48,459 nt of DNA from DATBDM01 sp036269915 (GCA_036269915.1 DATBDM010000112.1:1-48459), one strand, 5' to 3'. Shown: positions 1 to 9,394, counted from the stretch's first letter. Program-made: numbers and translations. The notes: generated from the sequence alone by a model not told the origin.

Positions 1-848
1 GCTGGATGCCCGACGCCTACCGGGCGATGCCGCTGCCCGCGCTGGCCGTGTTCTCGGGCGTGGTCTCCAAGGTCGCCGCCTACGGGTTCCTGCGCATCGT
101 CCTGCCGCTGTTCCCCGACGCCGTGCACGACTTCCAGACCGTGCTGCTGGTGTTCGCGGTCGTCTCGATCCTCTACGGGTCGCTGATGGCGTTCACGCAG
201 ACGCACGCGCGGCTCATCCTCGGCTACTCCTCGATGGCGCAGCTGGGCTTCATCACGCTCGGCATCTTCGCGGTCGACCGGGCGGCGTCGGGTGCCACGG
301 GCGCGCTGCTGCAGGCGGTCAACCACGGGCTCGTGGTGGCGCCGATGTTCTTCGTGGTCGCGCTGCTGGCCGAGCGCGCGGCCGGGTCGGAGGACATCCG
401 CGACATGGGCGGGATCGCCTTCCGCGCGCCCGTCCTCGCCGCGCTGTTCCTGATCGCCACGCTCGCGACGCTGGCCATGCCGGGCTCGGCGAACTTCGTC
501 GGCGAGTTCTACATCCTGCTCGGCGTCTTCAACTCCAAGATGGTGTTCGCGTTCGTCGCCGCGCTCGGCGTCGTGCTCGCTTCGGTGTACGCGCTGCGGC
601 TCTACATCCGCGCGATGCACAACCGCGCCGGGACCTCGGTCGTCGGCGGTGACCTGCGGATCACCGACGCGCTTGTCCTGGTCCCACTGATCGTCGCGAT
701 CATCGCCTTCGCGCTCTACCCGCAGCAGGCGCTGCAAGACGGCCAGCGCGCCGTGCGCGCCTCGGTCGCCCGCGCCGTCGTCGGCGGCGGCCCGCAGGCC
801 GCGGCCGCCAACCAGACGGCCTCGACGACGCAGGGGGTCACGCCATGA
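1..848 (+). CDS. nuoM: NADH-quinone oxidoreductase subunit M, C-terminal part
   Basis: This is the 3' end of a proton-pumping membrane subunit of respiratory complex I; the gene begins before the window. The first complete codon is at base 3 (Trp), giving WMPDAY, the position of the WLPDA motif of the NuoL/M/N antiporter-like family. About 281 residues remain. They are strongly hydrophobic, with several transmembrane helices and the family stretch around SSMAQLGFITLGIF and the Lys of VVSKVAAYGF. The tail after the last helix is an Ala/Gln/Thr-rich extension. The TGA stop overlaps the nuoN ATG by 4 bases (ATGA), so the two are translationally coupled at the distal end of a nuo operon. Discrimination from NuoL rests on the following gene being nuoN and on the standard nuoL-M-N order. 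Confidence 0.9.
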   Translation, partial: WMPDAYRAMPLPALAVFSGVVSKVAAYGFLRIVLPLFPDAVHDFQTVLLVFAVVSILYGSLMAFTQTHARLILGYSSMAQLGFITLGIFAVDRAASGATGALLQAVNHGLVVAPMFFVVALLAERAAGSEDIRDMGGIAFRAPVLAALFLIATLATLAMPGSANFVGEFYILLGVFNSKMVFAFVAALGVVLASVYALRLYIRAMHNRAGTSVVGGDLRITDALVLVPLIVAIIAFALYPQQALQDGQRAVRASVARAVVGGGPQAAAANQTASTTQGVTP

Positions 849-2443
849 TCGGGCTGCTCGCCGCCGCCGGCGCGCCCGCGACCAGGGCGCCGCACATCGA
901 CTGGGGCTCGATGTCGCAGATCGTCGCGCTCACCGCCGGCGCCTGCATCGTGCTCCTCGCCGGCCTGCTGCGCTCACCCTGGGTGCGCCGCCACGGCGTC
1001 CCGATCCTGTCGATCCTCACGCTGGCGGTCACCGCCGGGCTCGGCGTCTGGCAGTGGGGCGAGAATCGCACGATCGTCGACGGCGCGCTGGCGATGGACG
1101 ACCTCACGCGCGCGCTCACGATGCTCTTCTGCGCCGGCGGGATCGCCGCGGTGCTGATGTCCTGGCGCGAGTCGGCCGTGACCGAGGCCGGCGAGGGCGA
1201 GTACTTCGCGCTCCTGCTGCTCTCCGTGCTCGGCATGGTGGTGCTCGTCGCCGCCGCGAACCTCGTGGTGCTGTTCGTCGGCTTCGAGCTGCTCTCGATC
1301 CCGCTCTACGTGCTGTGCGCGACGCGCATGCGCCGCGAGCACTCGCTCGAGTCCGGGCTGAAGTACCTGATCATCGGCTCGGTCGGCTCGGCCACGCTGC
1401 TCTACGGCCTCGCGCTGCTCTACGGCGCCGTCGGCGACACGTCGCTGGCCGTCATCTCGCAGCGCGTCGGCGGCCTGCGCGACGACACCCTGCTGCTGAC
1501 CGGCGTCGGGCTGATCGTCGCCGGCCTCGCGTTCAAGGCGTCGGTGGCGCCGTTCCACCAGTGGACGCCCGACGTCTACGAGGGCGCGCCGACGCCGATC
1601 ACCGGCTTCATGGCCGTCGCGACCAAGGCCGCGGCGTTCGGCGTGCTGCTGCGCCTGTTCGACGTCGGCCTGATCGACGCGGCCGGCACCTGGGGCCCGG
1701 CGATGGCGGTGCTGGCGGCGATCACGATCGTGGTCGGCAACGTCGGCGCGATCGGTCAGAGCTCGCTCAAGCGGATGCTCGCCTACTCCTCCGTCGGGCA
1801 GGCGGGCTACATGCTCGCGGGCGTCGTCGTCTCGACCAAGCTCGGCGTCCAGGCCGTCGTCTTCTACCTCTTCGCCTACCTGCTGATGAACCTGACCGCG
1901 TTCGCGGTGATCACGATCCGGGAGCGCGAGAGCGGCCTCGGCGACGACATCGCCTCGCTCTACGGCACGGGCGCGTCGCGGCCGTGGCTCGCCTGGCCGA
2001 TGACGATCGCGATGCTCTCGCTCGCGGGCTTCCCGGCGACGATGGGCTTCTTCGGCAAGCTCTACCTCGTCGAGGCGGCCGTCGACAACGGCTACGCCTG
2101 GCTGGCGGTCTTCATCGTGCTCGGCTCGGCGATCTCGCTCGCGTACTACCTGCGCGTGATCGCGGCGGTCTGGATGCGCTCGCCGAGCGAGGGCGAGGGC
2201 CGGCTCGCGGCGCTCACGACAGCGCGCGGCGGGGAGCCCCGCCCGCTGATGGCCGGCGGCTCGATCGAGGCCGACGAGGAGGACGCGGCCGCCGAGCAGC
2301 CGCTCGGCACCCGGCTCGCGCAGCCCGAGGTGATCGTCGTCGCGGTGGTGTGCGCCGCCGCGACGGTGTTCTTCGGGATCTATCCGTCGCCGCTGTTCGA
2401 CGTCGCGCGCGATGCGGGCGCGGCGCTGACGAACCTCGTCTAG
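845..2443 (+). CDS. nuoN: NADH-quinone oxidoreductase subunit N
   Basis: Membrane antiporter-like subunit of complex I, 532 residues, in the usual length range of NuoN. It is hydrophobic almost throughout, with about 14 predicted helices. Family hallmarks are visible: FVGFELLSIPLYVL near residue 145, a Lys-containing helix GLAFKASVAPFHQWTPDVYEG near 230, and YSSVGQAGYMLAG near 315. A hydrophilic, acidic insertion at about residues 445-485 (around EADEEDAAAEQ) precedes the last helix. The ATG overlaps the nuoM stop (ATGA). It is the last gene of the nuo operon here, since the next gene is unrelated. Confidence 0.95.
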   Translation: MIGLLAAAGAPATRAPHIDWGSMSQIVALTAGACIVLLAGLLRSPWVRRHGVPILSILTLAVTAGLGVWQWGENRTIVDGALAMDDLTRALTMLFCAGGIAAVLMSWRESAVTEAGEGEYFALLLLSVLGMVVLVAAANLVVLFVGFELLSIPLYVLCATRMRREHSLESGLKYLIIGSVGSATLLYGLALLYGAVGDTSLAVISQRVGGLRDDTLLLTGVGLIVAGLAFKASVAPFHQWTPDVYEGAPTPITGFMAVATKAAAFGVLLRLFDVGLIDAAGTWGPAMAVLAAITIVVGNVGAIGQSSLKRMLAYSSVGQAGYMLAGVVVSTKLGVQAVVFYLFAYLLMNLTAFAVITIRERESGLGDDIASLYGTGASRPWLAWPMTIAMLSLAGFPATMGFFGKLYLVEAAVDNGYAWLAVFIVLGSAISLAYYLRVIAAVWMRSPSEGEGRLAALTTARGGEPRPLMAGGSIEADEEDAAAEQPLGTRLAQPEVIVVAVVCAAATVFFGIYPSPLFDVARDAGAALTNLV

Positions 2444-2485
2444 ACCTGGACCGAGCCGGGGGGCGAGTTTCGGGCGGCGTGCCCT

Positions 2486-3676
2486 ATGGAGGGCATGCCG
2501 CCTCCGCACCTGCGCTCGTCCCATGGTCAGGCCTCGCTGGACTACGTCGGGCTGCTCGCCGTCGTCGGCGTCGCCCTGGCGGGCGCGGGGGCGGCGACCG
2601 GGATCGCCGCCGAGATCCCGCGCGCGGTCGTGCACGCGGCGCGCACCGGCATCTGCATCGCCGGCGGCGACGTCTGCCGGGCGTCGGACGCGGCGGCGGC
2701 CGGGCTCGCGCCGTGCCTGACGGGCGAGACCGCGCAGGGCCGGGGGCTCGCGGTGACCGTCCTGTCGTTGCACCTCGGCCACCGCGGGTCGTGGACGGTC
2801 GCGCAGCGCTCCGACGGCTCCGTGCTGATCACGCAACTGGAGGACGACGCGATCGGACTCGCGGGCGGGATCGGGCTGGCGCTGGGGCCGGTCGTGGACG
2901 TCGGCGGCGCGGCGACGTTCGACCTCTCGCTCGCGCACGGGCGGGCGTGGGAGCTGCACTCCGCGTCGGCCGCGGCGGCGCTGATCGCCGCCGTGCGCCG
3001 CGGCGACGATCCGCCCGTCGCGCCGACCTGGCGGTTCGGCGACGCCGGCGAGGAGGTCGCCGGGTTCGCCGGCGTGTCCATCCCCGGCGCGACGCTGACC
3101 GCACTCGAGGCCTCAGGCGGCATGTCCGTCGGGTTGCGCGTCGGGCACGGGCAACGCACGACCTACGTGCGAGTGCACGCCGGCGTGTCGACGCCGCTCG
3201 GCGATCTCGTCCCGGACGCCCGTGGCAGCTCGGACGGTGCCGACGGCGGCGGGGCGCCGCTGCTGCTCGGCGTGACGCGCGACGTGCACGGGCTGCGCGA
3301 GCTGAGCTTCCGCCGCGCCGCGCCCGGCGCCGCACCGGGCGAGGTCGTCGAGACCGTCGGGCGGCTCGACCTGCGCGATCCGGTCAACCGCGCGCTCGCC
3401 GAGCCGCTGCTCGCGCGGCGCATGCCGTCGCCGCCCGACCTCGGCGCGGCCCTCCGCGCCGTGCTGCTGCGCACCGCCCGCGCGGGAGTGATCGAGCGCT
3501 CGGTGTACGCGGTCGAGGACCGCTCACACGAATGGGCGGGCGCTCTGAACCTCGGCCTCGCGGTCGGCGTCGACGTCTCCGAGCTCGACGTGCGCCGGCG
3601 GCTCGTCGACGCCGGCGCGTGGGTCTCGGGCTCACCGGAGCGCCGCCGCGCCGACTGCCTCCCGGAGCTTGCGTGA
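2486..3676 (+). CDS. Uncharacterised protein with Flp/TadE-like prepilin leader
   Basis: The 396-residue product is not a family I recognise. Near the N-terminus (residues 12-35) it has a short basic/polar stretch, then GQASLDYVGLLAVVGVALAG, which resembles the type IVb prepilin leader of Flp and TadE proteins: Gly before a Gln, an acidic residue at +5 (Asp instead of the usual Glu), a Tyr at +6, and a hydrophobic helix. The rest is Ala/Gly-rich and probably extracytoplasmic, with Cys at about 52, 59 and 72 that could form disulphides. No catalytic motif is visible. The start could also be the in-frame ATG at 2495. It stands alone between nuoN and the ThyX-like gene, with 42- and 48-base gaps. 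Confidence 0.75.
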   Translation: MEGMPPPHLRSSHGQASLDYVGLLAVVGVALAGAGAATGIAAEIPRAVVHAARTGICIAGGDVCRASDAAAAGLAPCLTGETAQGRGLAVTVLSLHLGHRGSWTVAQRSDGSVLITQLEDDAIGLAGGIGLALGPVVDVGGAATFDLSLAHGRAWELHSASAAAALIAAVRRGDDPPVAPTWRFGDAGEEVAGFAGVSIPGATLTALEASGGMSVGLRVGHGQRTTYVRVHAGVSTPLGDLVPDARGSSDGADGGGAPLLLGVTRDVHGLRELSFRRAAPGAAPGEVVETVGRLDLRDPVNRALAEPLLARRMPSPPDLGAALRAVLLRTARAGVIERSVYAVEDRSHEWAGALNLGLAVGVDVSELDVRRRLVDAGAWVSGSPERRRADCLPELA

Positions 3677-3724
3677 CCGGGGTCGCGAGGGATCCGAGCG
3701 CGGCGCTAGGGTGGCGCTCCCGGT

Positions 3725-5338
3725 ATGCGCTATCCGAGCGACGATCTGAGCCCCGACGAGCGCGCGCGCATCGCGCCGCACGTGACCCACCTCGACGGTC
3801 CCGTGTTCGGCCTGGTCAACCTGCCCGAGACGGTCAAGGGTGCGCTGTTCGCCCGCTACTCGCGCTACCCCGGCACGTTGCGACGGCTGTTCCTCGATGA
3901 GTTCGCCGCCTCGCTGCCCGAGCCCGGCGAGGGCGGCCGCGCGGCCTGGGACGGCGACGAGGGCCGCCGCGCGGCGGAGCTCTACGAGCGCATCTTCGTC
4001 GGCTACGGGGACGACTCGGTCGCGCAGCTGGGCGGGGTCCACGTCGCCTGCGAGTGGGTCTCCAACGTGCTGACCAAGGTGCTGCAGCGCCCGCGGCTCG
4101 CGTCCTATCTCGAGCAGTCGACGCGCTACATCGCCTACGACACGCCGATGGGCGGGCAGGCCGAGCTGGGCTACCGCTATCACCGCGACGAGCGGCTCGG
4201 TCCGGAGTACGCCGCGGCGATGGACGGGCTGTTCGGCGCCTACGCCGAGGCGCTGCCGCGCGTGCGGGCGTGGGTCGACGAGACGTTCCCGCGCACCGAC
4301 GGCGAGCCCGACGCGGCGCGCCGGCGCGCGGTGCAGGCCAAGGCGCTCGACCTGCTGCGCGGCCTGCTCCCCGCGGCGTCGCTGTCGCACATGGGCATCT
4401 ACGGCTCGGGCCAGGCCTACGAGCAGCTGATCCTGCACCTGTTCGCGCATCCGCTGCCGGAGGCGCGCGACTACGGGCGCATGCTGCTCGACGCCGTCCA
4501 GGCGGTGACGCCCAGCTTCGTCGCGCGCGTGGAGCGCCCGGAGCGCGGCGGGGAGTGGGTCCACTACCTCGAGCGCCGCCGCGAGGCGACCGAGCGCTGG
4601 GTCGCCCACCTCGGCCTCGACCGGCGCGACCCGGGCCATGACGACGGGCCGTCGGTGCGCCTGACCCAGGTCGACGGTGACGAGGACCGGCTGCTCGCCG
4701 CGCTGCTGTTCGAGAGCGCGGCGGTCGCCGAGGGGGAGTCGCTCGGCGCGGTCGGCCGGCTCGGCCCCGACGAGCGCGCCCAGCTCCTCGGCGACCTCGT
4801 CGGCGAGCGCACCAACCGCCGCCATCGCCCCGGCCGCGGCTTCGAGGCGCTGCGCTACCGCTTCGAGATCGTCTCGGACTACGGCGCCTTCCGCGACCTG
4901 CAGCGCCACCGGCTGCTCACCGTGCAGTGGCAGGCCCTGACGCCGGACCTGGGCGCCGCCGTCCCCGAGGAGGTCGTCGAGGCCGGTTGCGGCGACCTGT
5001 ACGAGGGCGCGCTCGAGCGCTCGCGGGCCGAGTACGAGCGCCTGGCGGGCGAGGGCCTGATGGACGCCGCCCCGTACGCCCTCTGCCTCGGCTACCGGAT
5101 CCGCTACGTGCTCGACCTCAACGCCCGCGAGGCGATGCACCTGATCGAGCTGCGCTCCGGCCGCGAGGGCCACCCGAGCTACCGCGCCGTCGCCCACGAG
5201 ATGCACGCCCAGATCGCGGACCGCCACCCCGCGGTGGCCGAGGCGATGCGCTATGTCGACACGAGCTCCGAGCCGCGCCTCGAGCGCATCCTCTCCGAGA
5301 TGCGCACGCACGCCCGCCGCGCCGCGTACTCGGGCTAG
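3725..5338 (+). CDS. Tandem ThyX-domain protein (flavin-dependent thymidylate synthase-like)
   Basis: At 537 residues this is about twice the length of a classical ThyX (220-250) and contains two ThyX-like halves. The first half carries RPRLASYLEQSTRY at about residues 122-135. This matches the ThyX signature RHRxxSxNExSxR with His to Pro and Asn to Leu. The second half has RHRLLTVQWQALT at about 394-407, which keeps RHR but has lost the Ser/Glu/Ser/Arg part. A C-terminal stretch (YVLDLNAREAMHLIELRSG, about 460-480) matches the substrate-side region of ThyX. ThyX makes dTMP from dUMP using FAD, NADPH and methylene-tetrahydrofolate, with active sites at subunit interfaces. Whether this duplicated form is catalytic is unknown. 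Tandem forms are known in some bacteria and archaea, so I leave the symbol open. Confidence 0.8.
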   Translation: MRYPSDDLSPDERARIAPHVTHLDGPVFGLVNLPETVKGALFARYSRYPGTLRRLFLDEFAASLPEPGEGGRAAWDGDEGRRAAELYERIFVGYGDDSVAQLGGVHVACEWVSNVLTKVLQRPRLASYLEQSTRYIAYDTPMGGQAELGYRYHRDERLGPEYAAAMDGLFGAYAEALPRVRAWVDETFPRTDGEPDAARRRAVQAKALDLLRGLLPAASLSHMGIYGSGQAYEQLILHLFAHPLPEARDYGRMLLDAVQAVTPSFVARVERPERGGEWVHYLERRREATERWVAHLGLDRRDPGHDDGPSVRLTQVDGDEDRLLAALLFESAAVAEGESLGAVGRLGPDERAQLLGDLVGERTNRRHRPGRGFEALRYRFEIVSDYGAFRDLQRHRLLTVQWQALTPDLGAAVPEEVVEAGCGDLYEGALERSRAEYERLAGEGLMDAAPYALCLGYRIRYVLDLNAREAMHLIELRSGREGHPSYRAVAHEMHAQIADRHPAVAEAMRYVDTSSEPRLERILSEMRTHARRAAYSG

Positions 5339-5346
5339 CGGCTCCC

Positions 5347-7776
5347 CTACCGCCCGCGCTGCGGCGGGAGCGCCCACCACGCCCGCACCACTCCGCGCAC
5401 GCCGAGCCCCGAGGCCAGCGCGCGGCGCAGGCCGCGGCGCTGGGCGCGCGTCGGGGGCGCCGGGGTCGGGCCGTAGCGCGCGGCGCTCAGCGCACGCAGG
5501 TAGCCGACCGCGTCGGGCGACGTGCCCAGCACGCGTTCGAGCTGGCGCAGCGTCGTGCCCGTGGGCTGCGGGCGGCCGGCGCGGCGCAGCGCCGCCTCGA
5601 GCTCGACGAGCGCGCGCTCGGAGCCGGACAGGCCGCGCAGCTGGCGGCGGCGCAGGAACGCCAGCACGCCGACGCCGGCCAGCAGCAGGACCACGACGCC
5701 GCCCAGCGCCCACTGCCACCACGGCGTCCCCTGGTCGATGGCCGCGCCACCGGGAGTGCGCGTCGTGGCGCCCGCCAGCGGATCGTGCAGGAGGTCGGCG
5801 CGCACGCCCACGCCGCGGCGCGCCGCGTCGCTGACCCCCCCGCCGCCCGCGCCGGCCGCGTCCGCCGCGGCGCCGCCGTTGTCGGTGACCTGCGGCAGGT
5901 CCTCGAGCGCGAAGATCTGCGAGCGCGCGGGCGTCGTGGAGGGCGTCGGGTCATAGGTCACCCAGCCCGCGCTGTCGTACCAGGCCTCGACCCACGCGTG
6001 CGCGTCCGTATCGCGCACGATCCAGGCCTTGTATCGCGTCGAGTAGCCGCCGGGGCTGAAGCCGGTGGCCACGCGCGCGGGGACGCCGCCCATGCGCAGC
6101 AGCAGCGCCATCGCCCCCGAGAAGTGCTGGCAGTAGCCCTCCTTGGTGTCGAACAGGAAGCCGTCCAGCGGGGCGCGGCCGGCGGGCACCGGCGCCGGGC
6201 GCTCGGAGTAGGTGAACCCCTGCTGCAGGTAGCGGTTGACCTCGAGCACGTACTGCAGCGGCGTCTTGGCGCGGCGGCGCAGGCGCATCGCCAGCCGGTA
6301 CGTGCGCGCGTACTCGGAGCGGCGCATGACCTTGGCGACGTCGAACGACGACGTGTTCGCCTGCGGGTACTCCGCGTAGGCGTCGCGCTGATCGCCGAAC
6401 CTGCGGAAGTGGATCACCGCGTAGCGGATCCGCCCGTGCCCGCCGCGGCCGACGGCGTGCCGGCTGAGCCCCTTGCCGCGCGGGAACGGCGCGTGGACGA
6501 GCAGGTCGTCGGCCTGCTGGCCGCGTTCGCCCGAGGTCGCCTCCGAGAGCGCGGCGGCGGGCGGCTCGGGGACGTGGACGGTCGCCGTGTAGGAGTCGCC
6601 GCGGTGCAGGTCGCCCGGGACCCGGTAGGCGCCGGGCCGGCCCGACGGGACGACGGTGCGGCTCGCGTCGCGCACCGCCATCGTCGTGCCCGCCGCGATC
6701 AGGTCGGGCGAGCGCATGCGCCGGATCTCGACCTGGATCGTGTTCGTCCACGCGGGCCGGTTGCGCCAGTCCTCCGGGACCTCGGTGTCGGTCGTCTCGC
6801 TGGTCGCGTTCGGGCTGCGCGCGACCCACTCGCGCCCGTTGAAGCGCTCGAGGTTCTCCGCCTTCCAGTACAGCGGCTTGGGCGACTTGACCCGCAGCAC
6901 CTCGTTGCCGTCACGCGGCCAGTCGACCGGCCCGTAGGTCTGGTTCCAGCGGAAGTTCACCGGGTCGTTGGGCCCGATCGCCTCCGAGAACGCCTTGTAG
7001 TCGAACCACGGCGCACCGCGATCGGCGGTGGCGGCCAGCGGCAGCGCGCCGGCGAGCGCGACCCCCACGAGCGCGGCCAGCCCGAGACCCGGCCGCAACG
7101 GCAGCCGCTCGAGCCACAGGAAGACCATGCACAGCCCGGCGAGCGCGACGCCGAGCACCGCCGAGGTCGTCCCGCCGAGCGCCACGACCGGGGAGACGAC
7201 GAGCACGAGCAGCAGGGCGAGCGCGATGAACGGGAACCCGCGCTCGCCGCGGCCCGCGCGCGGCCACAGCGCGAGCAGCGCCGCCGCGAGCACCAGCCAC
7301 GCGCCGAGGACCTCGAGCGCGATCCGCGGTCCGGGCTGGAGCGCGTCGTACGGGAGCCGCACCGTGCCGGTGCTGCGGATGCCCTCGAAGACCGTGCTGA
7401 CGAGCTCGCCCCAGTGCACGGGGAGGACGAGGCGGGCCGGAGCACCCGAGAGCAGCGTGGCCAGCACGACGCCGCCGAAGGCGGCGCCGAGCACCGCGAC
7501 GGTCCGGCGCGTACCGGCCAGCCGGTCGCACGCCACCACCGCGCCGCCGGCGGCCAGTGCCGCGACCACCCACAGCAGGGCCTGCCCCGCCGGGTAGCCC
7601 GCCACCTGGCGCTGCCACTCGAGCGCGCCGAGCGACCCGAGCGCCGCGAGGCCGATCAGCCGCGCGACCCAGATCGGAACGAGACGACCGTCGGCGGGCT
7701 CCTCCTTGCCGCTGCTCCCCCAGCTCGCCCGTGATCGAGGACGCCCGCCGTGCGCCGGGTATCGAGCCGTGCTCAC
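5347..7776 (-). CDS. TgpA-like membrane transglutaminase
   Basis: About 809 residues with the layout of TgpA-family proteins. An N-terminal block of some six to seven membrane helices comes first (residues about 30-230, DUF3488-like). An extracytoplasmic region follows, then a transglutaminase-like core, one more membrane helix (WWQWALGGVVVLLLAGVGVL) and a cytoplasmic DUF4129-like tail. The catalytic triad is visible: Cys in GYCQHFSGAMALLLR, His in DTDAHAWVEAWY, Asp in WVTYDPTPS. Such proteins act on proteins or peptides outside the membrane, but substrates are mostly unknown. The chosen start is GTG at 7774-7776; no strong ribosome-binding site is seen, and an upstream extension would overlap the neighbouring ligase gene. 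The usual MoxR and DUF58 partners are absent here. Confidence 0.85.
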   Translation of the reverse strand: MSTARYPAHGGRPRSRASWGSSGKEEPADGRLVPIWVARLIGLAALGSLGALEWQRQVAGYPAGQALLWVVAALAAGGAVVACDRLAGTRRTVAVLGAAFGGVVLATLLSGAPARLVLPVHWGELVSTVFEGIRSTGTVRLPYDALQPGPRIALEVLGAWLVLAAALLALWPRAGRGERGFPFIALALLLVLVVSPVVALGGTTSAVLGVALAGLCMVFLWLERLPLRPGLGLAALVGVALAGALPLAATADRGAPWFDYKAFSEAIGPNDPVNFRWNQTYGPVDWPRDGNEVLRVKSPKPLYWKAENLERFNGREWVARSPNATSETTDTEVPEDWRNRPAWTNTIQVEIRRMRSPDLIAAGTTMAVRDASRTVVPSGRPGAYRVPGDLHRGDSYTATVHVPEPPAAALSEATSGERGQQADDLLVHAPFPRGKGLSRHAVGRGGHGRIRYAVIHFRRFGDQRDAYAEYPQANTSSFDVAKVMRRSEYARTYRLAMRLRRRAKTPLQYVLEVNRYLQQGFTYSERPAPVPAGRAPLDGFLFDTKEGYCQHFSGAMALLLRMGGVPARVATGFSPGGYSTRYKAWIVRDTDAHAWVEAWYDSAGWVTYDPTPSTTPARSQIFALEDLPQVTDNGGAAADAAGAGGGGVSDAARRGVGVRADLLHDPLAGATTRTPGGAAIDQGTPWWQWALGGVVVLLLAGVGVLAFLRRRQLRGLSGSERALVELEAALRRAGRPQPTGTTLRQLERVLGTSPDAVGYLRALSAARYGPTPAPPTRAQRRGLRRALASGLGVRGVVRAWWALPPQRGR

Positions 7777-7825
7777 CTCACGGATTCTGCCATGAGATCG
7801 GCGCTGTGCAGCGGTTTCATGGGGG

Positions 7826-9394
7826 TTACCTGCCCAGCTCGGCCTGCCGCAGCTCGATCCGGCGGATCTTCCCGGTGAGCGTCTTCGGCAGGTCGGGGAC
7901 GAACTCGATCCGGCGCGGATATGCGTACGCGGACAGCCGCTCGCGCACGAACCCCTGCAACTCACGGACGAGCTCGTCGGACGGCTCGTGCCCGTCGGCG
8001 AGCACGATGAACGCCTTGACGACGTTGCCGCGACGCTCGTCGGGCGAGGCGACGGCTGCCGCCTCACGCACCGCGGGGTGCTCCAGGCACGCCGACTCGA
8101 CCTCGAACGGGCCGATCCGGTAGCCCGCCGCGATGATCACGTCGTCGGCGCGGCCCTCGTACCAGAAGTAACCCTCGGCGTCGGCGCTCGCGGCGTCCTT
8201 GGTGTGGAACCAGTCGCCGTCGAAGGTCTCCCTCCCGGCCTCCTCGTTGCGCCAGTAGCCGAGCGGGTAGTGCGGGTTCGACCGTGCGCGCAGGCAGATC
8301 TCCCCGCGCTCTCCGCTGGGCAGCGGGCGCTCATCCTCGTCGAGGACCTGCACGTCCCAGCCGGGCATCGGCCGGCCCATCGATCCCTCGCGCACCTCCA
8401 TCCACGGGTAGTTGGCGACGAGCGGATAGGACTCGGTCAGCCCGTAGTAGTCGAGCACGGTGAGCCCGTACTGCTCGCGGAACCAGCGGATCGCCTCCGG
8501 GTTCAGCGGCTCGCCGGCCGAGCAGACGCGGCGGAACTTCTGGGGATAGCGCTCGCCGGCGTTCTCGATGCTCATCATCGAGCGCATCGCCGTCGGCGTG
8601 GTGAACACGTTCGTGGCCTCGTGGCGCGAGAGGAAGTCGAGCTGCTTGTGCGGGTCGAAGCCGCCCTCGCGCTGGTAGACGAGCTGCAGTGCGCCGTAGC
8701 GCCAGGGGCCGAACAGCGGCGCGATGCCCGCTGCCCACGCCCACTCGCCCATGCCGTGGAAGCGCTCGCCATCCTGCACCTCGTGGCAGTACAGGAACTC
8801 CTCGTGCGCGAGCAGGTAGCGGTGCGCGTGCACGATGCCCTTGGCCAATCCGGTCGTGCCGGAGGAGTAGTAGAGCTGCGCCGGGTCGTCGGCGAGAGTG
8901 TCCTCGGGGGTGAAGTCGGGACCACCCTGCGCCAGCAGCGCGTCGTCGAGGATCAGGACGTGCTCGACCAGGGAGCCGTCGACGCGGCCCGCGTTGGCCT
9001 CGTTGGTCACGAGCACGCGCGGCTGGGAGTCGGTCACGCGGTGGCGGATGCCGTCGTCGCCGTAGAGCACCGACATCGACAGCAGGATCGCGCCGCACTT
9101 GAACGTGCCGAAGAACGCCGCGGCGGTCTCGGGCGTCGGCGGCAGCAGCATCGCGACCCGGTCGCCCTTCTCGACGTCATGCTCGCGCAGCACGTTGGCG
9201 AAGCGGTTCGAGAGCTCCTGCAGCTCGCCCCAGCGGACCTCCCGGACCGTGCCGGCGAAGTCCTCGTGCACCATCGCGAGCTTGTCGGGCGGATGCTTGT
9301 CGCAGACGTCCTGGGCGATGTTGTAGCGCTCGGGGACATGCCATTCGTGTGCGGCGACGACCGCCTCGTAGGACCGCTGCTCCGCCTCGGCCAT
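7826..9394 (-). CDS. AMP-forming acyl-CoA synthetase (medium-chain or acetoacetyl-CoA type)
   Basis: ANL-superfamily ligase of 522 residues that activates a carboxylic acid to acyl-AMP and then acyl-CoA. The P-loop YYSSGTTGLAKGIVH (about residue 170), the YGLTESYPL motif (about 325), GDWFHTKDAA (about 400) and the C-terminal catalytic lysine motif PKTLTGKIRRIEL (about 503) are all present. Length and the ending resemble medium-chain acyl-CoA synthetases rather than the roughly 650-residue acetyl-CoA synthetase encoded nearby. It diverges from a 3-hydroxybutyrate dehydrogenase gene only 65 bases away. Acetoacetate is therefore a reasonable substrate guess, but the sequence alone does not fix it. 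The ATG is preceded by a GAGGAGA-type ribosome-binding site at about 9400-9412. Confidence 0.9.
   Translation of the reverse strand: MAEAEQRSYEAVVAAHEWHVPERYNIAQDVCDKHPPDKLAMVHEDFAGTVREVRWGELQELSNRFANVLREHDVEKGDRVAMLLPPTPETAAAFFGTFKCGAILLSMSVLYGDDGIRHRVTDSQPRVLVTNEANAGRVDGSLVEHVLILDDALLAQGGPDFTPEDTLADDPAQLYYSSGTTGLAKGIVHAHRYLLAHEEFLYCHEVQDGERFHGMGEWAWAAGIAPLFGPWRYGALQLVYQREGGFDPHKQLDFLSRHEATNVFTTPTAMRSMMSIENAGERYPQKFRRVCSAGEPLNPEAIRWFREQYGLTVLDYYGLTESYPLVANYPWMEVREGSMGRPMPGWDVQVLDEDERPLPSGERGEICLRARSNPHYPLGYWRNEEAGRETFDGDWFHTKDAASADAEGYFWYEGRADDVIIAAGYRIGPFEVESACLEHPAVREAAAVASPDERRGNVVKAFIVLADGHEPSDELVRELQGFVRERLSAYAYPRRIEFVPDLPKTLTGKIRRIELRQAELGR

Noticed and set aside
974..2959. Minus-strand open frame of 661 codons opposite nuoN
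   Set aside because: Composition of an antisense shadow (Arg, Asp, His, Gln rich), with nuoN clearly real on the plus strand.
1054..3900. Plus-strand open frame of more than 900 codons across nuoN and the next gene
   Set aside because: Arg/Ala/Gly-rich shadow of nuoN and its neighbour, caused by the high GC content; no domain or ribosome-binding site.
4927..7734. Plus-strand open frame of 935 codons opposite the transglutaminase gene
   Set aside because: The minus strand has a complete Cys-His-Asp transglutaminase; this frame is low-complexity shadow.
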